Shown one piece after another: positions 26,291 to 33,860 of a stretch of DNA of 64,000 nucleotides (position 1 is its first letter; every line of letters starts with the position of its first letter). A program made the translations under genes and the position numbers. Source of the DNA: Mycobacterium lacus (lineage in GTDB: Bacteria; Actinomycetota; Actinomycetes; Mycobacteriales; Mycobacteriaceae); the NCBI RefSeq assembly GCF_010731535.1, contig NZ_AP022581.1:4039952-4103951 (forward strand), written 5' to 3'. The notes beneath the pieces were generated by a model. It ran no database searches, was not told where the DNA came from, and was given only the letters and a program-made list of their open reading frames with translations.

Positions 26291-27754
26291 ATGCCACCGC
26301 TAGACACCGACGCGGCGAGACTCACCCGCGAAGACACGGGCTACCACAAGGACCTCAAAAACCGGCAGCTGCAGATGATCGCGCTCGGCGGCGCCATCGG
26401 TACCGGCCTTTTCCTCGGCGCTGGGGGCCGGCTTGCGTCGGCGGGGCCGGGCTTGTTCCTGGTCTACGGGGTCTGCGGCATCTTCGTGTTCCTGATTTTG
26501 CGCGCGCTCGGCGAACTGGTGTTGCATCGCCCGTCGTCGGGATCCTTCGTGTCCTACGCTCGCGAATTCTTCGGCGAGAAGGTGGCTTTCGCCGCAGGCT
26601 GGATGTACTTCCTGAACTGGGCGACGACGGGGATCGTCGATACCACCGCGATCGCGCACTACTGCCACTACTGGAAGGCGTTGCACGTCATACCACAGTG
26701 GACGCTCGCGTTGATCGCGCTTTTGGTGGTGCTCTCGATGAACCTGATCTCGGTCAAGCTCTTCGGCGAGCTGGAGTTCTGGGCCGCGTTGATCAAGGTC
26801 CTGGCGCTGGTGACCTTCCTGGTCGTCGGGACGATCTTTCTAGCCGGGCGCTTCAAGGTCGACGGGCAGGAGACCGGGTGGTCACTGTGGAGTAGTCATG
26901 GCGGCCTGTTGCCGAGCGGCCTGCTGCCTCTGGTGCTCGTCACGTCGGGTGTGGTGTTCGCCTACGCCGCCATCGAGTTGGTCGGCATCGCGGCCGGGGA
27001 GACGGCCGATCCGGAGCGGATCATGCCGCGCGCCATCAACTCGGTGGTGTTCCGCATCGCGGTCTTCTACATCGGGTCGACCGTCCTGCTGGCCCTACTG
27101 CTGCCCTACACCGCCTACCGCGAACATGTCAGCCCGTTCGTGACGTTCTTCGCCAAGGCCGGTTTTGCCGGGGGCGGCAGCCTGATGAACCTCGTGGTGC
27201 TCACCGCCGCGCTCTCCAGCCTCAACGCCGGGCTGTACTCGACGGGCCGGATCCTGCGGTCGATGGCCATCAACGGCAGCGGCCCGAAGTTCACCGCGCC
27301 GATGTCGAAGAACGGGGTGCCGTACGGCGGAATCCTGCTTACCGCCGGTATCGGCCTGTTCGGCATCGTGCTCAACGCCGTCAAGCCGAGCCAGGCCTTC
27401 GAAATCGTGCTGCACATCGCCGCGACGGGAGTCATCGTGGCCTGGGCGACGATCGTGGCCTGCCAATTGCGGTTCCACCGCATGACGACCGCCGGCGCGC
27501 TGCCGCGTCCGAGTTTCCGGATGCCGCTGTCCCCCTACAGCGGCTACCTCACGCTGGCGTTCCTGGCCGGCGTGTTGGCACTGATGCTGTTCGACGAGAC
27601 ATACGGGCGCTGGATGCTCGCCGCGATGGCGGTCGGCATCCCCGCCCTCATCGGTGGCTGGTACCTGGTCCGCCACCGCGTTGCGGCGACCGCCGACGAT
27701 GTCGGCCACGCTGGCGACCTCGCGGTCCTGTCTTCGGTTGACCCGGAGGACTAA
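26291..27754 (+). CDS. ansP2: Amino-acid permease, AnsP2-type (L-asparagine permease family)
   Basis: A 487-residue APC-superfamily transporter with about 12 membrane spans. It starts with a soluble lead (YHKDLKNRQLQMIALGGAIG) carrying the family signature 'GGAIGTGLFLGAGG'. Another mark is IELVGIAAGETADPERIMPR, the conserved AAT-family loop. Length and sequence style fit M. tuberculosis AnsP2 (Rv0346c, 487 residues). The substrate is inferred to be asparagine or a related amino acid. Its convergent neighbour is the MobA-like gene 146 bp downstream; the M. tuberculosis neighbours Rv0347-Rv0349 are absent and the toxin-antitoxin debris stands in their place. Confidence 0.88.
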   Translation: MPPLDTDAARLTREDTGYHKDLKNRQLQMIALGGAIGTGLFLGAGGRLASAGPGLFLVYGVCGIFVFLILRALGELVLHRPSSGSFVSYAREFFGEKVAFAAGWMYFLNWATTGIVDTTAIAHYCHYWKALHVIPQWTLALIALLVVLSMNLISVKLFGELEFWAALIKVLALVTFLVVGTIFLAGRFKVDGQETGWSLWSSHGGLLPSGLLPLVLVTSGVVFAYAAIELVGIAAGETADPERIMPRAINSVVFRIAVFYIGSTVLLALLLPYTAYREHVSPFVTFFAKAGFAGGGSLMNLVVLTAALSSLNAGLYSTGRILRSMAINGSGPKFTAPMSKNGVPYGGILLTAGIGLFGIVLNAVKPSQAFEIVLHIAATGVIVAWATIVACQLRFHRMTTAGALPRPSFRMPLSPYSGYLTLAFLAGVLALMLFDETYGRWMLAAMAVGIPALIGGWYLVRHRVAATADDVGHAGDLAVLSSVDPED

Positions 27755-27900
27755 TACACCGGGCACGGTGCACACACTGTTCGCGTGGCTGGCTGCATCC
27801 TCCGCCGCCATGCGGTCGGGATCGTTACGGTGCATCACACCGCGCAAGGCCGTTGCCGGAGGTGCCGTCGGCCAAAGTGGGTAACCGAGGACGTCGGCCG

Positions 27901-28455
27901 CTACCGCCGGTCTCGGTCGCGGCCGCTAGCAAGATCGCCGCAGTCGACCATCGCGACGTCCGGCTGGGTGCTCAGATACGCTGCGGCACCTTGGTCGCCG
28001 GATACCCCGGCCAAGACGCCGGGCCAATGCCGGCGCGCGATGACGACGGGATGGCCCGGCCGGTCCCCGAAACATGCCCGCGCGATGCCGCTGCCGGAAG
28101 CCAACGCGCGGTCCAGGACCCGGGCCACCACGGCCGGTCCGACGTCGGGCGTATCAATGACGTGCAAGACCGCATACTCCGCGCGCATCCGATCGGCCTC
28201 GGCCAGACCGGCGCGCAACGAGGCGCTCAGGCCCTGCTGCCAGTCCGCAGCGGTAATCGCCGTGACCCCGTCCGGGGCCGTCACCTCGGCGGCCCCGAGC
28301 ACCAGAACCACCTCGGCGCAACCCCCGTCGCGCAGCGCGCCGACCGCGGCCTCCAACCAGCCGTCGACCAACACCTTCGGTTTGCCATATCGCCGTCCGG
28401 CTCCCGCGGCCAGCAGGACACCGACGACCCTCGACTTCGATAACGGCACTCTCAT
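27901..28455 (-). CDS. MobA-like nucleotidyltransferase (molybdenum cofactor maturation)
   Basis: A 184-residue member of the MobA/MocA-like NTP transferase family. The N-terminus VVGVLLAAGAGRRYGKPK is the nucleotide-binding signature. HVIDTPDVGPAVVARVL is the metal-binding 'DxP' region in modified form, and RPGHPVVIARRHWPGVL matches the family's 'GHPVLF' motif. Such proteins add CMP to molybdopterin for xanthine-dehydrogenase type enzymes. The gene is divergent from the large subunit gene with 46 bp between the starts, which fits a role in maturing that enzyme. Confidence 0.85.
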   Translation of the reverse strand: MRVPLSKSRVVGVLLAAGAGRRYGKPKVLVDGWLEAAVGALRDGGCAEVVLVLGAAEVTAPDGVTAITAADWQQGLSASLRAGLAEADRMRAEYAVLHVIDTPDVGPAVVARVLDRALASGSGIARACFGDRPGHPVVIARRHWPGVLAGVSGDQGAAAYLSTQPDVAMVDCGDLASGRDRDRR

Positions 28456-28501
28456 ATGATGACATCGAGCTTCTCGTTGGGCGTCAACTGGACGGAGCGC
28501 G

Positions 28502-30832
28502 ATGACTCAGGACGTGCAGGGGGCCGTCTCGCCGCGGTACGCCGGAACCCGCGTCCAACGGGTGGAGGACGCCCGCCTGCTGACCGGCCACGGCAGCTTC
28601 GTCGACGACGTCTCGCGGCCCGGGATGCTGCACGCCTGCTTCCTGCGCAGCCCGTTTGCCCGTGCCCGGATCAACGGCATCGACGCCTCGGCGGCGCTGG
28701 CGCTGCCCGGCGTGCGCGCGGTTTTCACCGCAGCCGACCTCAACCCGGACGTCAGGGAAGCCTGGCACGCCGTCGCGGGCAAGGACGTCCCGGACACCCC
28801 GCGGCCGCCACTGGCCGAGGGTGTGGCGAAGTTCGTCGGCGACCCGGTGGCGCTGGTCGTCGCCGAGAGCCGGTATGTCGCCGAGGACGCGCTCGAACTC
28901 ATCGACGTCGACTACGAACCGCTGCCCGCGATCACCGACTTCACCCGCGCGCAAACGTCGGATGTGCAGGTTCACGACGACTACGCGAACAACGTCGCGG
29001 GCGGGATGGCCGGCGCGCCGCCCGACGAGGAGATCTTCGCCACGTCGACATGCGTCGTGAAAGAGCATGTATACCAACAGATCTACGTGCCCGTGCCGAT
29101 CGAGACCCGCGGTCTGGTGGTCGAGTGGGCGGCGGCCTCCCAGGAACTCACCGTGTGGGCGTCCACACAAACGCCCCACGAGTTGAGGGCGTTCTGTGCG
29201 CGGCTGTTGGGCATTGCGGCACAACGCGTTCGGGTCATCGTGCGCGACACCGGGGGTGGTTTCGGCCAGAAGGTCGTCCCGATGCGCGAAGACATGTGCA
29301 TCATGCTGGCCGCCCGGAAGGTGCCGGCGGCGTTGAAGTGGATCGAGGACCGGCGCGAGAACCTGATGTCGGCCGGGCAGGCCCGGCACGTCGACGGGAC
29401 CGCCCGGATGGCGTTCGACGACGACGGCAATTTCCGCGCAGCGGATATCGACTTCGTCCAGGACATCGGCGCCTATCCGACGCCCTACCCGGTGTTGACA
29501 AGTGCCGCGATCGGCATGTTCTTCCCGGGGCCCTATCGGGTACCGAAGGCCAGCTTCACCTACAAGACGGTTTTCTCCAACACCGCCGGCCTGGCCGCCT
29601 ACCGCGGACCTTGGCAATTCGAAACCCTGGCGCGCGAACTACTTCTCGACATAGCCGCGCGCAAGATGAATATCGATCCGGTCGAGCTACGCCGGCGGAA
29701 CTTGCTGCGTCGCGACGAGATGCCGTATCTCAACCCCAACGGGCTGCCGTACGACCACGTGGCTCCGATCGAGACGTTCGAGCAGGCGGTGAAAATCCTT
29801 GACCACGAAGGGTTCCGCAGGGAGCAACGGGAAGCGCTGTCCCAGGGTCGCTATCTGGGCCTCGGGTTCGCGGCATACATCGAGGCGACGAGTGCCATGA
29901 CGGGCCACATGGCAACCGAAGGCGCCACCATCCGGATGGAGCCGACCGGCAAGATCAACGTCTACGTGAACGGAGGCTCGACCGGAAACAGCCTGGAAAC
30001 CACCGTCATTCAGCTGACCGCCGACGCCCTGGGCGCCGACATCGAGGACGTGGCCACCATCCAGGGCGACACCGCGATCACCCCGTATGGCGCCGGGACC
30101 CAGGGCAGCCGCAGCGGCCCGATGACCGCGGGAGCTGTCAACGAGGCGGGGTCGATCCTGCGCGGCAAGATTGTGGCGCTGGCCGCGCACCGGCTCAAGG
30201 TCGCCGAATCCGAAGTGCGACTGGCCCATTCGACTGCCATGGTGCGCGACGACCCGGCCCAGGCGGTGACCTTTGGCGAGCTGGCATACCTGGCGTACTA
30301 CCAGCCACGGCGGCTGCCGCCGGGAATCTCGCCGGTGCTGGAGGCCACCGCCCGCTACGTCGCCAAGGCGCCGATCCTGTGGGCCAACGCCACCCACGCG
30401 TGTACGTGCGAGGTGGATACCCAGACAGGCCAAGTCAGGCTGCTGCGCTACATCGTCAGCGAAGACGTCGGGCCGATGATCAACCCGACGATCGTGGAGG
30501 GCCAGATCGCCGGCGGAACGGCGCAGGGCATCGGGGGCGCGCTGATGGAGAACCTCGTCTACGACGACGACGGCAATCCGCTGGCAACGACCTTCGTCGA
30601 CTACCTGTTGCCGACGGCCACCGAGGTCCCGCCCATCGAATTCGGCCACATCGAGGTGCCCGGCCCCGGCCCCGGCGGATACAAGGGCGTCGGCGAAGGC
30701 GGGGCCATCGGCTCGGTGCCGGCGGTGATCAACGCGATCAACGACGCGCTGGCGCCCTTGGGCGTGACCATCACCCGGCTGCCGGCCAGCCCGGCGGCGA
30801 TCATGTCGTTACTCGCAGAGGCGCGCCAGTGA
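28502..30832 (+). CDS. Molybdenum hydroxylase large subunit (xanthine dehydrogenase/CoxL family)
   Basis: A 776-residue molybdopterin-binding subunit. Residues 15-130 are the first a/b hammerhead domain (RYAGTRVQRVEDARLLTGHG). The cofactor-binding domain shows DTGGGFGQKV near 255 and GVGEGGAIGSVPAVINAIND near the end with the family catalytic Glu (VGEGG). The active-site loop reads AYRGPWQFE at about residues 366-374. Form I CO dehydrogenases have AYxCSFR with a catalytic Cys, which is absent, so CO oxidation cannot be assumed. The order large-FAD-FeS with four- and eight-base overlaps marks one operon. The substrate is unknown. Confidence 0.88.
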   Translation: MTQDVQGAVSPRYAGTRVQRVEDARLLTGHGSFVDDVSRPGMLHACFLRSPFARARINGIDASAALALPGVRAVFTAADLNPDVREAWHAVAGKDVPDTPRPPLAEGVAKFVGDPVALVVAESRYVAEDALELIDVDYEPLPAITDFTRAQTSDVQVHDDYANNVAGGMAGAPPDEEIFATSTCVVKEHVYQQIYVPVPIETRGLVVEWAAASQELTVWASTQTPHELRAFCARLLGIAAQRVRVIVRDTGGGFGQKVVPMREDMCIMLAARKVPAALKWIEDRRENLMSAGQARHVDGTARMAFDDDGNFRAADIDFVQDIGAYPTPYPVLTSAAIGMFFPGPYRVPKASFTYKTVFSNTAGLAAYRGPWQFETLARELLLDIAARKMNIDPVELRRRNLLRRDEMPYLNPNGLPYDHVAPIETFEQAVKILDHEGFRREQREALSQGRYLGLGFAAYIEATSAMTGHMATEGATIRMEPTGKINVYVNGGSTGNSLETTVIQLTADALGADIEDVATIQGDTAITPYGAGTQGSRSGPMTAGAVNEAGSILRGKIVALAAHRLKVAESEVRLAHSTAMVRDDPAQAVTFGELAYLAYYQPRRLPPGISPVLEATARYVAKAPILWANATHACTCEVDTQTGQVRLLRYIVSEDVGPMINPTIVEGQIAGGTAQGIGGALMENLVYDDDGNPLATTFVDYLLPTATEVPPIEFGHIEVPGPGPGGYKGVGEGGAIGSVPAVINAINDALAPLGVTITRLPASPAAIMSLLAEARQ

Positions 30833-31716
30833 AACCGGCGTCGTTCGAATACCACCGCCCCGGCACCCTCGAGGAGTCGGTGGGCTTGCTCGCCGAACTG
30901 GGCGAGGACGCCAAGATCCTTGCGGGCGGGCAGAGCCTGGTCCCGATGCTGTCGATGCGTTTGGCGTCCTTCGAGCATCTCGTCGACATTTCCCGGCTGA
31001 CCGAGCTGCAGGGCATCGAGCGCCGGGGCCAGGAGCTGTGGATCGGTGCGGGCACCACCGAGGCCACGGTGGGCTCCGATTCCCAAGTCCGCGCGGCGGT
31101 TCCGCTGCTGGCCCGGGCGACGCCGTTCATCGGTCACTTTCAGATCCGCAACCGCGGTACCCTCGGCGGGTCGATCGCGCACGCCGACGCCGCGGGCGAA
31201 TATCCCGCGGCGGCCCTTACGCTGGATGCCACGATGGAGGTGCTGTCGCCGCGGGGACGACGCCAGATCGCCGCCGCCGATTTCTTCACCGGCGTGTGGG
31301 AAACCACCCTGGAACCGGACGAGGTGCTGACCGGAGTCCGATTTCCCGTGTGGGACAGCAGACCCGGCTTCGCCGTGCACGAATTCTCGCGTCGCCATGG
31401 CGATTTCGCGATCGCCGGCGCGTTGGTGGCCGTCGCGCTCGACGACGACGAGCGGTTATCCCGCTGCGCTATCGGCCTGTTGGGCCTGGGCGCCACTCCC
31501 AGGCGCGCAACGGCGGCCGAAGCGGCGGTCGCCGGCGAACCCGTCAGGGAGGTGGAGCCCGAGGAGGTCGGCCGGGTCGCGATGACGGGGCTCGACGACG
31601 TTCCGGCCGACCTGCAAGGATCGGCGTCCTATCGCACCCAGGTGGGCGCGGTCATGACGGCGCGCGCCTGGGCGCAAGCCGTCGCGGAAGCGGTCGCAGG
31701 GGCGCCGCATGCATGA
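30829..31716 (+). CDS. Molybdenum hydroxylase FAD-binding (medium) subunit
   Basis: A 295-residue FAD subunit starting with GTG at 30829, overlapping the large-subunit stop as GTGA. The FAD signatures are AGGQSLVPMLSMRLA near residue 33 and RNRGTLGGSIAHADAAGEYP near 104, equivalent to the AGGHS and TIGG motifs of CoxM. The C-terminal part is the CO dehydrogenase flavoprotein C-domain (GSASYRTQVGAVMTARA). It passes electrons from the 2Fe-2S subunit to an acceptor. The frame is open further upstream, but GTG at 30829 gives the conserved KPASFEYHRPGTLEE start. Confidence 0.9.
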   Translation: MKPASFEYHRPGTLEESVGLLAELGEDAKILAGGQSLVPMLSMRLASFEHLVDISRLTELQGIERRGQELWIGAGTTEATVGSDSQVRAAVPLLARATPFIGHFQIRNRGTLGGSIAHADAAGEYPAAALTLDATMEVLSPRGRRQIAAADFFTGVWETTLEPDEVLTGVRFPVWDSRPGFAVHEFSRRHGDFAIAGALVAVALDDDERLSRCAIGLLGLGATPRRATAAEAAVAGEPVREVEPEEVGRVAMTGLDDVPADLQGSASYRTQVGAVMTARAWAQAVAEAVAGAPHA

Positions 31717-32182
31717 ACACCCGATCCACCTGTCGGTCAACGGAATTCCCATCGCGGCGACCGTCGAGCCGCGGATGACGCTGGCGGACTTCCTGCGGGA
31801 GAGGTGCACACTCACCGGCACCCATCTGGGCTGCGAACATGGAGCCTGCGGCGCCTGCACCGTGCTGCTGGATGGCGCGGCGGTGCGGTCGTGCCTGCTG
31901 TTCGCGGTGCAGGCCGACGGCATGGAGGTGACAACCGTCGAGGGCGTCGCGTCGCCGGACGGGGCGTTGTCGCCGGTGCAATCCGCGCTGCGGGAATGCC
32001 ACGGGCTGCAATGCGGCTTCTGCACACCGGGTTTCGTCATGTCGCTGACTGCGTTGCTGCGCGACAACCCCGATCCGACCGAAGACGAGATACGCGAAGG
32101 CCTGTCCGGGAACTTCTGCAGGTGCACCGGTTACCAAGGAATCGTCGCCGCCGCGCATCGGGCGGCGGAACTGCTGCGGTAA
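31709..32182 (+). CDS. Molybdenum hydroxylase 2Fe-2S (small) subunit
   Basis: A 157-residue subunit with two [2Fe-2S] clusters. The plant-type cluster uses Cys 42, 47, 50 and 62 (GCEHGACGACTVLLDGAAVR, then SC). The second uses Cys 102, 105, 137 and 139 (LQCGFCTPGFV and NFCRCTGYQGI). It relays electrons between the molybdenum site and FAD. It overlaps the FAD subunit gene by eight bases. All eight ligands are intact, so the enzyme is probably functional. Confidence 0.95.
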   Translation: MHEHPIHLSVNGIPIAATVEPRMTLADFLRERCTLTGTHLGCEHGACGACTVLLDGAAVRSCLLFAVQADGMEVTTVEGVASPDGALSPVQSALRECHGLQCGFCTPGFVMSLTALLRDNPDPTEDEIREGLSGNFCRCTGYQGIVAAAHRAAELLR

Positions 32183-32236
32183 TGCCAAGGCGCGTCACTG
32201 CAGTCACTTGCATCACCTGGTGCGTAGTCTGAGTTC

Positions 32237-32782
32237 GTGCGGTTATCCCAAAAAGCATGGTGGGGCCTGGCCGGCGTGCTGGCGGGTGGCGCGCTGGTCG
32301 CCGGATGCAGCACCACGATCGACGGCAGGCCGGTCGCCTCGCCGGGGTCGGGTCCAACCGAGCCCTCGTTCCCGACGTCTTCGGCCGCACCGCCGACCGC
32401 CGCACCGACAACACCCGCGAGCCCGACGGCGCCGGCCGGCGCGATCCCGCTCCCACCGGATCAGAGCGGTTATGTCTTCATCGAGACCAAGTCCGGCCAA
32501 ACGCGCTGCCAGATCAACACCGAAAGCGTCGGGTGCGAGGCGCCGTTCAAGAACTCCCCCATCCAGGATGGCGAGCACGCGAACGGCGTCCGGGTTACCG
32601 CCAACGGTTCCGTACAGTGGGTGCTGGGCAATCTGGGCGCCATCCCGACGGTCACCATCGACTACAAGACCTACGACGCGGTGGGCTGGACCATCGTGGC
32701 GACCACCGAGGGCACCCGCTTTACGAACAGCCGCACGGGTCATGGCATGTTCGTCAGCATCGAGAAGGTCAGCACGTTCTGA
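32237..32782 (+). CDS. lpqJ: Lipoprotein LpqJ
   Basis: A 181-residue lipoprotein starting with GTG. Residues 1-23 are a signal peptide and the lipobox is LVAG-C with Cys24 as the lipidated residue. A Pro/Thr/Ser-rich linker (about 35-75) precedes a compact domain with SGYVFIETKSGQTRCQINTE and two further cysteines that could form a disulphide. Position next to the ini genes and length match M. tuberculosis lpqJ (Rv0344c, 186 residues). Function unknown; it is anchored outside the cytoplasmic membrane. The next membrane gene begins 39 bp later on the same strand. Confidence 0.85.
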   Translation: MRLSQKAWWGLAGVLAGGALVAGCSTTIDGRPVASPGSGPTEPSFPTSSAAPPTAAPTTPASPTAPAGAIPLPPDQSGYVFIETKSGQTRCQINTESVGCEAPFKNSPIQDGEHANGVRVTANGSVQWVLGNLGAIPTVTIDYKTYDAVGWTIVATTEGTRFTNSRTGHGMFVSIEKVSTF

Positions 32783-32821
32783 GCGCGTGGCCCACGCCGG
32801 GCTGTCAGTACCATCGGTTGC

Positions 32822-33373
32822 GTGGCACCTTACGGCCCACCAGACGAATTCAACAGGCAACCCACCCAGCAGGCCAACTTCGGCCCGGGCGGATACCTGC
32901 CGGCCAATCCGCCACCGCCACCCCCTGTGGCTGAGGCGCCCCTTGAAACCGCGGGGCCGCCTGATGAGCCCTTCGAGCCTGAGGATCTGGATGCCGAGCC
33001 CACGCCGTGGTACCGCAACCCCGTGGCGTTCATCGGCTGGTTGGCGCTCGTCGTGATCCTGATCGGCTTGATCGTCTTCGGAATCAGCGAGCTGATCGGG
33101 GGCGACCAGGGCACCAGCCGAACCCCGCCTGGCACGAGCACGACGATTCCGCCGGCTACCACCACAACGCAGCCGCCCACCACCACCACGACAGCGACGC
33201 CACCGCCCACCAGCAGCGCAGTCGAACCGCCGCCACCGCAGCCAACCTGGCAGTCAACGCTTCACCCGACACAGCAGCCAACGCACGACCCGCATCTGCC
33301 GCCGCTTCCGTCGGTGATCACCATTCCGGGTCTGCCGTCGCCGATTACGTTGCCGCCCGGCCTTACCGAGTAG
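32822..33373 (+). CDS. Pro/Thr-rich single-span membrane protein
   Basis: A 183-residue protein starting with GTG. A cytoplasmic Pro/Gln-rich and acidic part (1-75) ends in PTPWYRNPVAFIGW. One transmembrane segment follows (about 78-100, LALVVILIGLIVFGISELIG). The outside part is a Thr/Pro-rich linker (about 105-150) ending in LPSVITIPGLPSPITLPPGL. No catalytic motif is visible. The organisation (acidic inside, one span, Pro/Thr tail) is shared with the decayed copy at 33419-33786 and, more loosely, with the Hsp70-like protein downstream. A structural envelope role is inferred. Confidence 0.75.
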   Translation: MAPYGPPDEFNRQPTQQANFGPGGYLPANPPPPPPVAEAPLETAGPPDEPFEPEDLDAEPTPWYRNPVAFIGWLALVVILIGLIVFGISELIGGDQGTSRTPPGTSTTIPPATTTTQPPTTTTTATPPPTSSAVEPPPPQPTWQSTLHPTQQPTHDPHLPPLPSVITIPGLPSPITLPPGLTE

Positions 33374-33418
33374 GTCCCGTCTGGGTCGGGGTTTGACCGC
33401 TGATCGGTAGCGCCGCGT

Positions 33419-33786
33419 GTGGAGGCGGTATCCAGCCGGGGCCCGCGGGTATTTTGCCACGGCGGCCGAGACCCGCCGAACTATGGAGCCAACGACCCGA
33501 CCGCGTGGCAACGGCGGCTACGGCGCCAGCCAGGGAGGGTACGGACAAGCGCCGCGACCCGAGCTAACCCCTGGGTGGCGCAATCCCCTCGCATTTGGTC
33601 AGGTGGGGCGTCCTGATCGCAATCCTGATCGCGCTGATCATCGACGGCGTTATCCAGCTCGCCCACGGCCGCCCCGCTCCGGTGCCGGCCATCACGAGCA
33701 CCACGACCACCAACACGCCGTCGCCCGGGGCGTGGCCCACGCTGCCGTCGATGCTCACCGTGATCAATTTGTCGCCCGGCCTGTGA
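33419..33786 (+). pseudogene. Frameshifted second copy of the Pro/Thr-rich membrane protein
   Basis: Three frames in order give PPNYGANDPTAWQR, then GGYGASQGGYGQAPRPELTP and GWRNPLAF, then VRWGVLIAILIALIIDGVIQ followed by a Thr-rich stretch and LPSMLTVINLSPGL. The pieces match in order the neighbour at 32822: acidic/polar start, 'RNPLAF' before one transmembrane segment, Thr-rich linker, 'LPS-x-T-I-L-PGL' end. Frame changes lie near 33505-33520 and 33593-33600. A 63-codon start in the last frame (33595) could still make the membrane part. Confidence 0.6.
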
Positions 33787-33860
33787 CCGTTCCCGGTGCC
33801 GCTATGGTGGGGAGCGGCCGTCGGCCGCCGAGCTAGACAAAGGACACGGGGGTTAGCGAT

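Noticed and set aside
28456..29802. Open frame of 448 codons overlapping the molybdenum hydroxylase large subunit
   Set aside because: Arg/Gly-rich shadow of the conserved subunit in another frame.
30379..30828. N-terminal extension of the FAD subunit by about 150 codons
   Set aside because: The extension overlaps the large subunit gene and is low-complexity; the GTG at 30829 gives the conserved N-terminus and the usual stop/start overlap.
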